Source: Massilia sp. Root351 (GTDB taxonomy: Bacteria > Pseudomonadota > Gammaproteobacteria > Burkholderiales > Burkholderiaceae_D). Taken from it: a stretch of DNA of 64,000 bases. The notes below the pieces were generated by a model, which saw only the letters and a list, made by a program, of their open reading frames with translations, was not told where the DNA came from and did not search any database. Shown here piece after piece: positions 47,510 through 56,144 of the stretch. Where the stretch lies: contig NZ_LMDJ01000001.1 of assembly GCF_001425045.1 (NCBI RefSeq), forward strand, positions 621,859 through 685,858. The letters run 5' to 3'. The position numbers and the translations under genes are program-made. Position 1 is the first letter of the stretch. Every line of letters begins with the position of its first letter.

Positions 47510-48411
47510 GCGCGGCCTTCCACGACTGGATGAAAACCATCCAGGCCGGCATGGAGCAGGATATGGGCGCCTACCTGCCGGGCGCCGGCGCCGTGCCGTC
47601 CAAATTGCACGAAGCGATGCGCTACGCGCTGCTGGGGGGCGGCAAGCGTGTGCGTCCCCTGCTGGTGTACGCGGCCGGGGCCCTGTTCGGCGCCGACGCC
47701 GCAGTACTGAGCCGCGCCGCCGCCGCCGTCGAAATGATCCATGCCTACTCGCTGGTGCACGACGACATGCCCTGCATGGACGACGATGAACTGCGCCGCG
47801 GCAAGCCGACCGTGCATGTGGCCTACGACGAGGCCACCGCGCTGCTGGTGGGCGACGCGCTGCAATCGCAAGCCTTCCTGGTGCTGGCCGACGCGGCCGC
47901 GGCGGACGGCGCGGCGCTGCCGCCGGGGCGCCTGGCGGCCATGCTGCGCCTGCTGGCCCATGCTTCCGGCTCGGCCGGCATGTGCGGCGGCCAGGCGATC
48001 GACCTGGACAGCGTGGGCCTGAGCCTGACGCTGGAACAGCTCGAGCGCATGCATCAACTGAAGACCGGCGCCTTGCTGCGCGCGTCCGTGGTGCTGGGCG
48101 CGCTGGCCGGCAAGGATCTGGACCAGACGGAACTGACCGCGCTGAACGACTATGCGCGCGCCATCGGCCTGGCCTTCCAGGTGGTGGACGACGTGCTCGA
48201 CGCCACGGCCGATTCGGCCACGCTGGGCAAAACCGCCGGCAAGGACGCGGCCGACAACAAGCCGACCTATGTTTCGATACTGGGTCTGGAACCGTCGCGC
48301 GAGCTGGCGGAAACATTGCGGCGCGACGCGCATGCTGCGCTCGCGCCGTTTGGAGAAAAAGCTCTGCGGTTACGCGAACTCGCGGATCTGATCGTGCAGC
48401 GGAAGGCATAA
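47506..48411 (+). CDS. ispA: Farnesyl diphosphate synthase IspA
   Basis: A 301-residue trans-prenyltransferase making farnesyl diphosphate from IPP and DMAPP. The first aspartate-rich motif is DDMPCMDDD with the conserved preceding HD in SLVHDDMP, the second is FQVVDDVLDAT, and LGGGKRVRPLLVYA supplies the phosphate-binding residues. Lengths and motifs match IspA (the FARM Asp pair plus two bulky residues sets chain length at C15). It starts in the xseB stop by ATGA overlap, and dxs begins at the next base after its stop, so three genes are coupled. Confidence 0.96.
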   Translation: MSAAFHDWMKTIQAGMEQDMGAYLPGAGAVPSKLHEAMRYALLGGGKRVRPLLVYAAGALFGADAAVLSRAAAAVEMIHAYSLVHDDMPCMDDDELRRGKPTVHVAYDEATALLVGDALQSQAFLVLADAAAADGAALPPGRLAAMLRLLAHASGSAGMCGGQAIDLDSVGLSLTLEQLERMHQLKTGALLRASVVLGALAGKDLDQTELTALNDYARAIGLAFQVVDDVLDATADSATLGKTAGKDAADNKPTYVSILGLEPSRELAETLRRDAHAALAPFGEKALRLRELADLIVQRKA

Positions 48412-50292
48412 ATGAACTTGCTTGAAAATATCAACGACCCGGCAGACGTGCGCAAGCTGGCACGCACCCAACTCACGCCGCTGGCGCACGAAGTGCGCAA
48501 CTACCTGCTCGATTCCGTCTCCAAGACGGGCGGCCACCTGTCGTCCAACCTGGGCACGGTGGAACTGACCGTGGCGCTGCACTACGTCTTCAACACGCCG
48601 CACGACCGCATCGTGTGGGACGTGGGCCACCAGACCTACACGCACAAGATCCTGACCGGCCGCCGCAAGCAGATGCACACGCTGCGCCAGCTGGACGGCA
48701 TTTCCGGCTTCCCGCGCCGCGTGGAAAGCGAATACGACACCTTCGGCACCGCGCACTCGTCGACCTCGATCTCGGCCGCGCTGGGCATGGCGCAGGCGGC
48801 CAAGATCAAGGGCGAGCACCGCCACGCCATCGCCGTCATCGGCGACGGTTCCATGACCGCCGGCATGGCGTTCGAGGCCCTCAACAACGCCGGCGTGCAG
48901 GAGGACGTCAACCTGCTGGTGATCCTGAACGACAACGACATGTCGATCTCGCCGCCGGTGGGCGCGCTGAACCGCTACCTGGCGCGCCTGATGTCGGGCC
49001 AGTTCTACGCGGCCGCCAAGAATGTCGGCAAGCAGGTCCTGCCCGGCCCCGTGCTGGAGCTGGCCAAGCGCTTCGAAGAGCATGCGAAAGGCATGGTGGT
49101 TCCGGCCACCATGTTCGAGGAATTCGGTTTCAACTACATCGGCCCGATCGACGGCCATGACCTGGAATCGCTGATCCCGACGCTGGAGAACATCAAGAAG
49201 CTGAAGGGTCCGCAATTCCTGCATGTGGTGACCAAGAAGGGCCAGGGCTACAAGCTGGCCGAGGCCGAGCCGGTGCTGTACCACGGCACGCCCAAATTCA
49301 ATCCGGCCGAGGGCATCAAGCCCGCTCCGGCCGGCAAGATCACCTACACCGAAGTGTTCGGCAACTGGCTGTGCGACATGGCCAAGGCCGACCAGCGCCT
49401 GGTCGGCATCACACCCGCCATGCGCGAAGGCTCGGGCATGGTGCGCTTCGAGCAGGAATACCCGGACCGCTATTTCGACGTCGGCATCGCCGAGCAGCAC
49501 TCGGTCACCTTCGGCGCGGGCCTGGCCTGCGAAGGCCTGAAGCCGGTGGTGGCGATCTACTCCACCTTCCTGCAGCGCGCCTACGACCAGCTGATCCACG
49601 ACGTGGCGCTGCAAAACCTGGACGTGACCTTTGCGCTGGACCGCGCCGGCCTGGTGGGCGCGGACGGCGCCACCCACGCCGGCAACTACGACCTGGCCTA
49701 CCTGCGCTGCATCCCCAACATGGTGGTGATGGCCGCGTCGGACGAGAATGAATGCCGCCAGATGCTCACCACGGGCTACCACTACGACGGTCCGGCCGCC
49801 ATCCGCTATCCGCGCGGCGCGGGCATCGGCGCGGCCATCGATCCGAAACTGGATGCGATCGAGATCGGCAAGGGCGAGATCAAGCGCAAAGGCGAGAAGA
49901 TCGCCATCCTGGCGTTCGGTTCGATGGTGGCGCCATCGGTAACGGCGGGCGCGCAGCTGGGCGCCACCGTGGCCAACATGCGCTTCGTCAAGCCGCTGGA
50001 CGTGGACCTGGTGAGGCAGCTGGCCGCCGACCATGATTACTTCGTGACGGTGGAAGAGGGCTGCATCATGGGCGGCGCCGGCGCCGCCGTGGCCGAAGCG
50101 CTGGCCGCCGAAGGCATCGTCAAGCCGGTGCTCATGCTCGGCCTGCCGGACAAGTTCATCGACCATGGCGACCCGGCCAAACTGCTGGCCAGCGTGGGCC
50201 TGGACGCCGCCGGCATCGCTGCCTCCATCAAGGCGCGCTTCGTGGCGGCGGACGGCAGCGACGAGCCGCGCCTCGTGGTCAACAACGGCTGA
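48412..50292 (+). CDS. dxs: 1-deoxy-D-xylulose-5-phosphate synthase
   Basis: A 626-residue thiamine-diphosphate enzyme joining pyruvate and glyceraldehyde-3-phosphate, first step of the MEP pathway. It shows [20 protein letters not shown], the [18 protein letters not shown] thiamine site with NDND, and [17 protein letters not shown] with the Glu and His of the pyrimidine part. The C-terminal transketolase domain ([19 protein letters not shown]) is full. It begins one base after the ispA stop, a compact xseB-ispA-dxs unit feeding isoprenoid synthesis. Confidence 0.97.
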   Translation: MNLLENINDPADVRKLARTQLTPLAHEVRNYLLDSVSKTGGHLSSNLGTVELTVALHYVFNTPHDRIVWDVGHQTYTHKILTGRRKQMHTLRQLDGISGFPRRVESEYDTFGTAHSSTSISAALGMAQAAKIKGEHRHAIAVIGDGSMTAGMAFEALNNAGVQEDVNLLVILNDNDMSISPPVGALNRYLARLMSGQFYAAAKNVGKQVLPGPVLELAKRFEEHAKGMVVPATMFEEFGFNYIGPIDGHDLESLIPTLENIKKLKGPQFLHVVTKKGQGYKLAEAEPVLYHGTPKFNPAEGIKPAPAGKITYTEVFGNWLCDMAKADQRLVGITPAMREGSGMVRFEQEYPDRYFDVGIAEQHSVTFGAGLACEGLKPVVAIYSTFLQRAYDQLIHDVALQNLDVTFALDRAGLVGADGATHAGNYDLAYLRCIPNMVVMAASDENECRQMLTTGYHYDGPAAIRYPRGAGIGAAIDPKLDAIEIGKGEIKRKGEKIAILAFGSMVAPSVTAGAQLGATVANMRFVKPLDVDLVRQLAADHDYFVTVEEGCIMGGAGAAVAEALAAEGIVKPVLMLGLPDKFIDHGDPAKLLASVGLDAAGIAASIKARFVAADGSDEPRLVVNNG

Positions 50293-50305
50293 AGGCAAGC
50301 ACGCT

Positions 50306-50833
50306 ATGCCAGTCAGTTCCTACCTCGACACCTCGCCCGAACTGGGCGAGGGGGTCTACCTGCACGAGACCGCGCAAGTGATCGGCGACGTGCGCATCGG
50401 GCGCGATTCCTCCGTGTGGTGCAACACCGTGCTGCGCGGGGACGTGAACCGCATCACCATCGGCGAGTGCAGCAATGTGCAGGACTTTGCCATGGGCCAC
50501 GTGTCGCACAAGAACGCGGCCAAGCCGGACGGCTCGCCGCTGGTGATCGGCAACTACGTCACCATTGGCCACTCCGTGATCCTGCATGGCTGCGAGATCG
50601 GCGATGAATGCCTGATCGGCATGGGCACCATCGTCATGGACGACGTGGTGGTGAAAAAGCACGTCATGATCGGCGCCGGCAGCCTGGTTGCACCCGGCAA
50701 GGTGCTGGAAAGCGGCTACCTGTACGTTGGCCGCCCGGTCAAGCGCGTGCGCAAGCTCACCGATGAAGAAATCGCCTACCTGAAGTATTCGGCCGAACAC
50801 TACGTCCGCGTCAAAAACAACCATTCCAGGTAA
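50306..50833 (+). CDS. Gamma-carbonic anhydrase family protein (YrdA-like)
   Basis: A 175-residue left-handed beta-helix protein. Hexapeptide repeats are evident from residue 20 onward (VIGDVRIGRDSSVWCNTVLR, GHVSHKN, VTIGHSVILHGCEIGDECLI, GMGTIVMDDVVVKKHVMIGA). The three zinc histidines can be placed in FAMGHVSHKNA and IGHSVILHGC. Whether it hydrates CO2 or has another role is unproven in most YrdA-like proteins. ATG at 50306 follows AAGG weakly. It begins 13 bases after dxs and is probably read through from that operon. Confidence 0.9.
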   Translation: MPVSSYLDTSPELGEGVYLHETAQVIGDVRIGRDSSVWCNTVLRGDVNRITIGECSNVQDFAMGHVSHKNAAKPDGSPLVIGNYVTIGHSVILHGCEIGDECLIGMGTIVMDDVVVKKHVMIGAGSLVAPGKVLESGYLYVGRPVKRVRKLTDEEIAYLKYSAEHYVRVKNNHSR

Positions 50834-50865
50834 GTCCCCCTTGCGGCGGCGCCCGCGCTCTCCTA

Positions 50866-50892
50866 TATTGGTATAAACGGTTTATTCCAATA
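50866..50892. promoter_or_regulatory. 27-base AT-rich palindrome before the M48 gene
   Basis: Arms TATTGGTATAAA (50866-50877) and TTTATTCCAATA (50881-50892) pair at 11 of 12 positions around CGG. It ends just before the GGGGG ribosome site of the peptidase gene at 50906. It stands out in a GC-rich neighbourhood and looks like an operator for an unidentified regulator, or a terminator for the gene before it. Confidence 0.5.
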
Positions 50893-50905
50893 CTGGGGGA
50901 TCGCC

Positions 50906-51670
50906 ATGCGCTCTTGCGCCCGCTGCGCTTGTTCCGCGGTGCTGCTTGCAGCATGTTTGCTGCCGCAGGCCGCGCCGGCGCAGGTGCCCGATTCCGGCCG
51001 CTGGCAGGAGCTGCGCTTCGGCGCGGAAGAGGTCGGCGAACGCATGGAAGACCGTTACATCGAGCAGGTGGTGGAACTGGCCGCCGCCGGCCGGCTCGAT
51101 GCGGACCGCGCGCTGCTGCACCGCCTGCGCTACATCAGCCGGGAACTGATCGCCGCCGCCATTGAGTTGAAACCGGAAGCGGCGTCCTGGCCGTGGGAAG
51201 TGCACCTGGCCAGCGGGCCGGATATCGAAGCGGTCTGCCTGGCCGGCGGCAAGCTGCTGGTGGGCGCCGATTTCGTGCGGCGGCTGGCGCTGGACGACAG
51301 CGAACTGGCCGTGCTGCTGGCGCACGAGGTGGCGCACGCCATTGCGGAACACTCACGCGAGTTCCTGTCCGAAGCGCAGCTGGTTTATCGGCCGCTGGTG
51401 CCGGTGGACGTGGTCATGCTGCGGCTCGACAGCGACTTGTCCCTGCAACTGCGCCTGGCAAGCCTGGCCCGCACACAGGAGCGCGAGGCGGACCAGCTGG
51501 GGATGGTGCTGGCGCACCGCGCCGGATGGCCCACGTCGGCCATGCTCAGTTTCTACCGCAAGCTGGCGGACGCGGACGGCGGCGCCGGTGAGTCCCTGGT
51601 CGCCAGCCATCCCTCGCACGCCTCGCGCATCAGCATGTCGCGCGGCATGGCGCGGCTGCTGGAGCCATGA
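50906..51670 (+). CDS. Exported M48-family metallopeptidase
   Basis: A 254-residue zinc protease. The N-terminus has a signal peptide (MRSCARCACSAVLLAACLLP, cleaved near QAAPAQ). The HEVAH zinc motif is at residues 140-144 within LLAHEVAHAIAEHSREF, and the third ligand Glu is in QEREADQLGMVLAHRAG, as in BepA/LoiP-type periplasmic enzymes. The C-terminal part has SHPSHASRISMSR, the family's closing motif. No TPR is present, so it is the short type. It starts 15 bases after the AT-rich palindrome and ends convergent to the SGNH gene. It is probably involved in envelope protein quality control. Confidence 0.9.
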   Translation: MRSCARCACSAVLLAACLLPQAAPAQVPDSGRWQELRFGAEEVGERMEDRYIEQVVELAAAGRLDADRALLHRLRYISRELIAAAIELKPEAASWPWEVHLASGPDIEAVCLAGGKLLVGADFVRRLALDDSELAVLLAHEVAHAIAEHSREFLSEAQLVYRPLVPVDVVMLRLDSDLSLQLRLASLARTQEREADQLGMVLAHRAGWPTSAMLSFYRKLADADGGAGESLVASHPSHASRISMSRGMARLLEP

Positions 51671-51690
51671 CCTCGACGCCGCGATGCGCC

Positions 51691-52974
51691 CTACAGCGCC
51701 TCATAGGCAGCCTTCGCCATCGCCTCGTAACCGGCGTCGCCGGGGTGCAGGTGATCGCCCGAGTCGTACGCGGGCAGCATGCGGGACGGGTGCGCCGGGT
51801 CGCGCAGAACGGCGTCGAAGTCCGCCACCGCGTCGAAGGCGCCGCTGCCGCGTATCCAGTCGTTCACCTGGCGCCGCACGGCGTCCTTGGCTAGGCTGTA
51901 GTGATCCGACAGGGGAGTGCCTTGCAGCGCGTTCTCGAAAGGCGCCATGGTGGCGCCGACCACCTTCACCTTGCGCTCCCTGGCGCGTTCTATCAGCTTG
52001 CGGTAGCCGGCGATCAGCGTTTCCGCTTGCATGGCCGGATCGTGCGGGGCGAAGCCGCTGGCGGGCCAGCCGATGTCGTTGATGCCCAGCGCAATGATCA
52101 CGCTGCGCACGCCCGGCTGCGCCAGCACGTCGTGCTCGAAGCGCGCTGCTGCCCGCTCGCCCATGCGGTCTCCCAGTACCCGCGCGCCCGAAATCCCGGC
52201 GTTGGCGACGCCGATTCCGCGCGCTGCGGCCAGCCTGGCCAGGTAGTCCGGCCAGCGGCGGTCATGGTCCGGCGTGGAGCCGTTGCCGTCTGTGAGCGAG
52301 TCGCCGAAGGCGACGACCGTGCCGCCCGTCGCCATCGCTGTTTCCCTGGCCGTTGCCGGCGCGCCGCCGCTGACGTGGATCGCGCTCAGGAACACGCGTC
52401 CTTGCAGCGGCGCCGCCTCCGACAACTGTCGCGCGCCGGCCTGGTTGCCGCGGCCGACAAAGGCCGTCTGCTGCGCGCCCCAGTGGAAAGTGGACGGCGC
52501 CGCACGCTGCGGAAAGTAAGTTGACACGCTCAACCGTTCAAGCGCACGCACGCTGAAGTCCAGCGCGTCGCTGACCGCCTGCTGGCCGGGCGCCACGGTC
52601 ACCGAGCGCCGGCCGCCAAAGGTCAGAATGCCCGCCGGCGCGCCTGCAATGGCGCTGGAAGCGCCGCCTGCCGCGTTGCCGGCGCTGCGGGCCAGCTGTG
52701 CTTCGCCGATCACCAGCGGCTCCGTGCCATAGCGGTTCGACAGCACCACCCGCACGCGCTGCCCGCCCACGCTGAGGCGCAGCGTCTCGCGCACGGTTTG
52801 TTTCTGCAGGCTGAGCGGGATATTGGTCGGCAGCGCGAAGCCCGCATCCCAGCCGGGCTGCGGCGCCGCGTACCAGCTGGTCTGCCACTGTTCGGCCGCT
52901 GCGGCCGCTGCGGTGGACGAGGCGAGGGCGGCGGCAGCGCCGATGGTGGCTATGGTGGCTATGGTCTTGAACAT
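51691..52974 (-). CDS. Secreted SGNH/GDSL hydrolase
   Basis: A 427-residue exported hydrolase. A signal peptide (MFKTIATIATIGAAAALASS, cleaved near TAAAAAAEQ) precedes an N-terminal beta-domain of about 190 residues (WYAAPQPGWDAG, TVRETLRLSVGGQRVRVVLS) and the SGNH domain: block I VVAFGDSLTDGNGST with the nucleophile Ser, block II Gly in NAGISGARVLG, block III IALGINDIGWP with Asn, and block V GDHLHPGDAGY with Asp and His. All four catalytic residues are present. It may be an esterase or polysaccharide deacetylase. It is divergent from a LysR regulator across 106 bases containing two repeat sites. Confidence 0.92.
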   Translation of the reverse strand: MFKTIATIATIGAAAALASSTAAAAAAEQWQTSWYAAPQPGWDAGFALPTNIPLSLQKQTVRETLRLSVGGQRVRVVLSNRYGTEPLVIGEAQLARSAGNAAGGASSAIAGAPAGILTFGGRRSVTVAPGQQAVSDALDFSVRALERLSVSTYFPQRAAPSTFHWGAQQTAFVGRGNQAGARQLSEAAPLQGRVFLSAIHVSGGAPATARETAMATGGTVVAFGDSLTDGNGSTPDHDRRWPDYLARLAAARGIGVANAGISGARVLGDRMGERAAARFEHDVLAQPGVRSVIIALGINDIGWPASGFAPHDPAMQAETLIAGYRKLIERARERKVKVVGATMAPFENALQGTPLSDHYSLAKDAVRRQVNDWIRGSGAFDAVADFDAVLRDPAHPSRMLPAYDSGDHLHPGDAGYEAMAKAAYEAL

Positions 52975-53008
52975 GATGTGCTCCTTGAGTCAGTGTGCAG
53001 ACATCTTC

Positions 53009-53071
53009 ATTCATTCCAATCCCATGCGGAAGCTGTTGAAATGGACTATGATTCATTCCAATATCGAATGA
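53009..53071. promoter_or_regulatory. Duplicated LysR-type operator between SGNH and LysR genes
   Basis: ATTCATTCCAAT occurs at 53009-53020 and again, exactly, at 53051-53062, starts 42 bases apart (four helical turns). The second copy forms an inverted repeat, TCATTC (53053-53058) with GAATGA (53066-53071), that overlaps the ribosome site of the LysR gene. This layout fits a recognition site plus an autoregulation site of the adjacent LysR protein. Confidence 0.6.
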
Positions 53072-53080
53072 GGACCCGGC

Positions 53081-53983
53081 ATGGACACCATCCGCTCCCT
53101 GCAGTACTTCGTGCGCGCCGTCGAACTGGGCAGCTTGTCCGCCGTCGCGCGCGAACACGGCACCACGCAGCCCACGGTGAGCAAGGTCGTCGCGGCCCTG
53201 GAAGACAGCCTGGGCGTGCGCCTGCTCGAACGCAGCACCTCCAGCCTGTCGGCCACCGTGCAGGGCCAGCGCTTCTACCAGCGTAGCAAGGGCGTGCTGG
53301 AAGACTACGCCGAAGCCGTGGCCGAGGCGCGCGGCGAAAGCCAGAGCGCTGCCGGCCTGCTGCGCGTTAACGCCCCGGTCGCGCTGGGCCAGTTCCGCCT
53401 GAACGCGCTGGTGCAGGAGTTCCTCGCGCACTACCCGGAAATGGAAATCGAGCTGATACTGAACGACCGCATGGCGGACTTGGTGGAAGAGGGCGTCGAC
53501 GTCGCGCTGCGCCTGGGAAGCGAGCTGCCGCCCAACGCCATCGCCCGCAAGATCGCCGGCTCGCCGCGCTGGCTGGTGGCATCGCCCGGCTACCTGCACA
53601 GCCGCCCCACGCTGCACCAGCCAGAGGACCTGGCGGCGCACGACTACATCCGCTTCGCCTGGCTCAGCACCGGCGGCATGGTCGAACTGCATAACGGCGC
53701 GCGCAGCGTGCGCATCCAAACCCAGGGCCGCTACCGCGTCAACAACGCGCTGGCGATCCGCGAAAGCCTGGAAATGGGCGCCGGCATCGGCCTGTGCCCC
53801 GCCTGGCTGGTGCAGGACCTGCTGGCAAGCCGCAAGCTCACCCGCGTGCTGCAGGACTGGCACGGCGCCGCGCAGGATCTCAGCCTGATCTATCCCTCCC
53901 GCCGGCACCAGCCGTTGCGCACCCGGCTGTTCATGGACTTTCTGCAGGCGCGCCTGCTGCAACAGGCAGGATTCGAAGTTTAA
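53081..53983 (+). CDS. LysR-family regulator of the SGNH hydrolase gene (likely)
   Basis: A 300-residue LysR protein of the DhcR/PtxR-like subgroup: winged HTH at residues 1-62 (MDTIRSLQYFVRAVELGSLS, then VAREHGTTQPTVSKVVAALE), a linker helix, and a substrate-binding domain from about 88 (GLLRVNAPVALGQFRLNALV, LVEEGVDVALRLGSELP, PRWLVASPGYL). It is divergent from the SGNH hydrolase gene and carries repeat operators in the gap, so it probably represses itself and controls that gene. Its stop overlaps the convergent ATR gene by 4 bases. Confidence 0.93.
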   Translation: MDTIRSLQYFVRAVELGSLSAVAREHGTTQPTVSKVVAALEDSLGVRLLERSTSSLSATVQGQRFYQRSKGVLEDYAEAVAEARGESQSAAGLLRVNAPVALGQFRLNALVQEFLAHYPEMEIELILNDRMADLVEEGVDVALRLGSELPPNAIARKIAGSPRWLVASPGYLHSRPTLHQPEDLAAHDYIRFAWLSTGGMVELHNGARSVRIQTQGRYRVNNALAIRESLEMGAGIGLCPAWLVQDLLASRKLTRVLQDWHGAAQDLSLIYPSRRHQPLRTRLFMDFLQARLLQQAGFEV

Positions 53984-54540
53984 CCCTTCTTGCTCTTGCG
54001 CTCGTGCTGCCACAGCACGTCGCTGCCGCCGGCGAAGCGGTTCAGCACGCGGGCCAGTACGAACATCAGGTCGGACAGGCGGTTGACGTACTGGCGCGGG
54101 TGCTCGTGCAGGGCCTCGGCCTTGCCCAGCGTGACGATGCTGCGCTCAGCGCGGCGGCAGACCGTTCGGCACACATGGGCGATGGCGGCGGCGCGCGAGC
54201 CGGCCGGCAGGATGAACTCGGTCAGCGCCGGCAGGGTGGCGTTGTACTTGGCCAGCAGCGCGTCCAGCTGCTCGACATGTTCCTCCTTGATCATCTGGTA
54301 GCCGGGGATGCACAGCTCGCCGCCCAGGTCGAACAGGTCGTGCTGGATGCCCACCAGTTCATCGCGCAGGTCGTCCGGCATGGCTTCGCTGAGCAGCAGG
54401 CCGAGGTTGGAGTTCAGCTCGTCCACGTCGCCGATGGCGTGGATGCGCAGGCTGTCCTTGTCGGTGCGGCTGCCGTCGCCCAGGCCGGTGGTGCCGTTGT
54501 CGCCGGTGCGGGTGGCGATTTTCGAGAGTCGGTTGCCCAT
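53980..54540 (-). CDS. Cob(I)alamin adenosyltransferase, PduO type
   Basis: A 186-residue ATP:cob(I)alamin adenosyltransferase, forming adenosylcobalamin. The PduO signature is complete: MGNRLSKIATRTGDNGTTGL for ATP, DELNSNLGLLLSEAM, DLFDLGGELCIPG, FILPAGSRAAAIAHVCRTVC, RRAERSIV and YVNRLSDLMFVLARVLN. I use the ATG at 54540 because GGGG precedes it; a much longer open extension upstream overlaps the glcD promoter region and is not supported. The CobA type is unrelated, hence no symbol. It is divergent from glcD and no other B12 gene or cobalamin riboswitch is nearby. Confidence 0.92.
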   Translation of the reverse strand: MGNRLSKIATRTGDNGTTGLGDGSRTDKDSLRIHAIGDVDELNSNLGLLLSEAMPDDLRDELVGIQHDLFDLGGELCIPGYQMIKEEHVEQLDALLAKYNATLPALTEFILPAGSRAAAIAHVCRTVCRRAERSIVTLGKAEALHEHPRQYVNRLSDLMFVLARVLNRFAGGSDVLWQHERKSKKG

Positions 54541-54637
54541 GGTATTGCCCCTTATTTCTGGAATGACAGCGAGCATACGATAATTTCGGCTTGGGTGCCT
54601 TACAATCAGTACTTCATCGGCGATATGCTCCACTCCC

Positions 54638-56134
54638 ATGACCACAGCCACCCAAGTAGCCACGCCGGCCTTTACGGCCGAGCGCCAGCACAGCGTCGCG
54701 GCGGCCCTGCGCGCCGCGCTGCCGGCAAGCAGCATCCTGTCCGCGCTGGAGGACACCCGGCCCTACGAGTGCGACGGCCTGTCGGCCTACCGCCAGCCGC
54801 CCATGATCGTGGCGCTGCCCGCCAATGAGCAGGAGGTGCTGGCGGTGCTCAAGGTGTGCCGCGACATGAACGTGCCCATCGTGCCGCGCGGCGCGGGCAC
54901 CGGGCTGTCCGGCGGCGCCATGCCGATTGCCGACGGGGTGGTGCTGTCCACCGCGCGCATGAACCAGATCGTGCGCATGGACGCGTATTCGCGCACGGCC
55001 GTGGTGCAGCCCGGCGTGCGCAACCTGGCCATCTCGGAGGCGGCCGCGCAGCATGCGCTGTACTACGCCCCCGATCCGTCCTCGCAAATTGCCTGCACCA
55101 TAGGCGGCAACGTGGCGGAGAACTCGGGCGGCGTGCATTGCCTGAAGTACGGCCTGACGGTGCACAACGTGCTGCGCGTGCGCATGGCCACCATCGAGGG
55201 CGATGTGGTGGAGCTGGGCAGCGAGGCGCTCGATGCGCCGGGCCTGGACCTGCTGTCGGCCTTCATCGGCTCGGAGGGCATGCTGGGCATCGTCACCGAG
55301 GTGACGGTAAAGCTGGTGCCCAAGCCGGCCTGTGCGCGCGTGATCATGGCGTCCTTCGGCGACGTGGTCACCGGCGGCAATGCGGTGGCCAAGGTGATTG
55401 CGGCCGGAATTATCCCTGCCGGGCTGGAAATGATGGACCGCACCTCCTCGCGCATGGTGGAGCCATTCGTGAAGGCGGGCTACGACACCGACGCCGCCGC
55501 CATCCTGCTGTGCGAGGCGGACGGCACGCTGGAAGAGGTGGACGAAGAAATCGCGCGCATGACGGCGGTGCTGGAGGCGGCCGGCGCCAGCGCCATCCAG
55601 GTGTCGCAGAGCGAGGCCGAGCGGCTGAAGTTCTGGTCGGGGCGCAAGAACGCTTTCCCTGCGGCCGGCCGCATCTCGCCGGATTACTACTGCATGGACG
55701 GCACCATCCCGCGCAAGCACCTGGCGCGGGTGCTGATCGGCATTGAACAGATGGAGCTGAAGTACGGCCTGCGCTGCGCCAATGTGTTCCATGCGGGCGA
55801 CGGCAACCTGCATCCGCTGATCCTGTTCGACGCGAACCAGCCGGATGAGCTGGAGCGCGCCGAGGCCTTCGGCGCCGAAATCCTGGCGCTGTGCGTGGAA
55901 GTGGGCGGCACCATCACGGGCGAGCATGGCGTGGGCATCGAGAAAATCGATTCCATGTGCGTGCAGTTCAAGCCTGCCGAGCTGGAGGCTTTCTTCAGCG
56001 TGAAGCGCGCCTTCGATCCGGCCATGCTGCTCAATCCGAACAAGGCCATTCCCACCCTGAACCGCTGCGCGGAGTTCGGCAAGATGCGCGTGACGGCAGG
56101 CCTGCTGCCGCATGCGGGTTTGCCGCGTTTTTAA
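54638..56134 (+). CDS. glcD: Glycolate oxidase FAD-linked subunit GlcD
   Basis: A 498-residue FAD-linked 2-hydroxyacid oxidoreductase subunit that oxidises glycolate (or D-lactate) to glyoxylate. The FAD-binding PCMH-type domain has VPRGAGTGLSGGAMPIADGV, CTIGGNVAENSGGVHCLKYG and GSEGMLGIVTEVTVKL; the C-terminal substrate domain has NVFHAGDGNLHPLILFD and GEHGVGIEK, the family's histidine motif. The ATG at 54638 gives MTTATQVATPAFTAERQHSV. It starts the glcDEF operon. Confidence 0.95.
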   Translation: MTTATQVATPAFTAERQHSVAAALRAALPASSILSALEDTRPYECDGLSAYRQPPMIVALPANEQEVLAVLKVCRDMNVPIVPRGAGTGLSGGAMPIADGVVLSTARMNQIVRMDAYSRTAVVQPGVRNLAISEAAAQHALYYAPDPSSQIACTIGGNVAENSGGVHCLKYGLTVHNVLRVRMATIEGDVVELGSEALDAPGLDLLSAFIGSEGMLGIVTEVTVKLVPKPACARVIMASFGDVVTGGNAVAKVIAAGIIPAGLEMMDRTSSRMVEPFVKAGYDTDAAAILLCEADGTLEEVDEEIARMTAVLEAAGASAIQVSQSEAERLKFWSGRKNAFPAAGRISPDYYCMDGTIPRKHLARVLIGIEQMELKYGLRCANVFHAGDGNLHPLILFDANQPDELERAEAFGAEILALCVEVGGTITGEHGVGIEKIDSMCVQFKPAELEAFFSVKRAFDPAMLLNPNKAIPTLNRCAEFGKMRVTAGLLPHAGLPRF

Positions 56135-56144
56135 TCGGAGCCAC

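Noticed and set aside
53980..54637. Cobalamin riboswitch near the adenosyltransferase gene
   Set aside because: The upstream gap is under 100 bases and contains no B12-box-like sequence; queG also lacks one.
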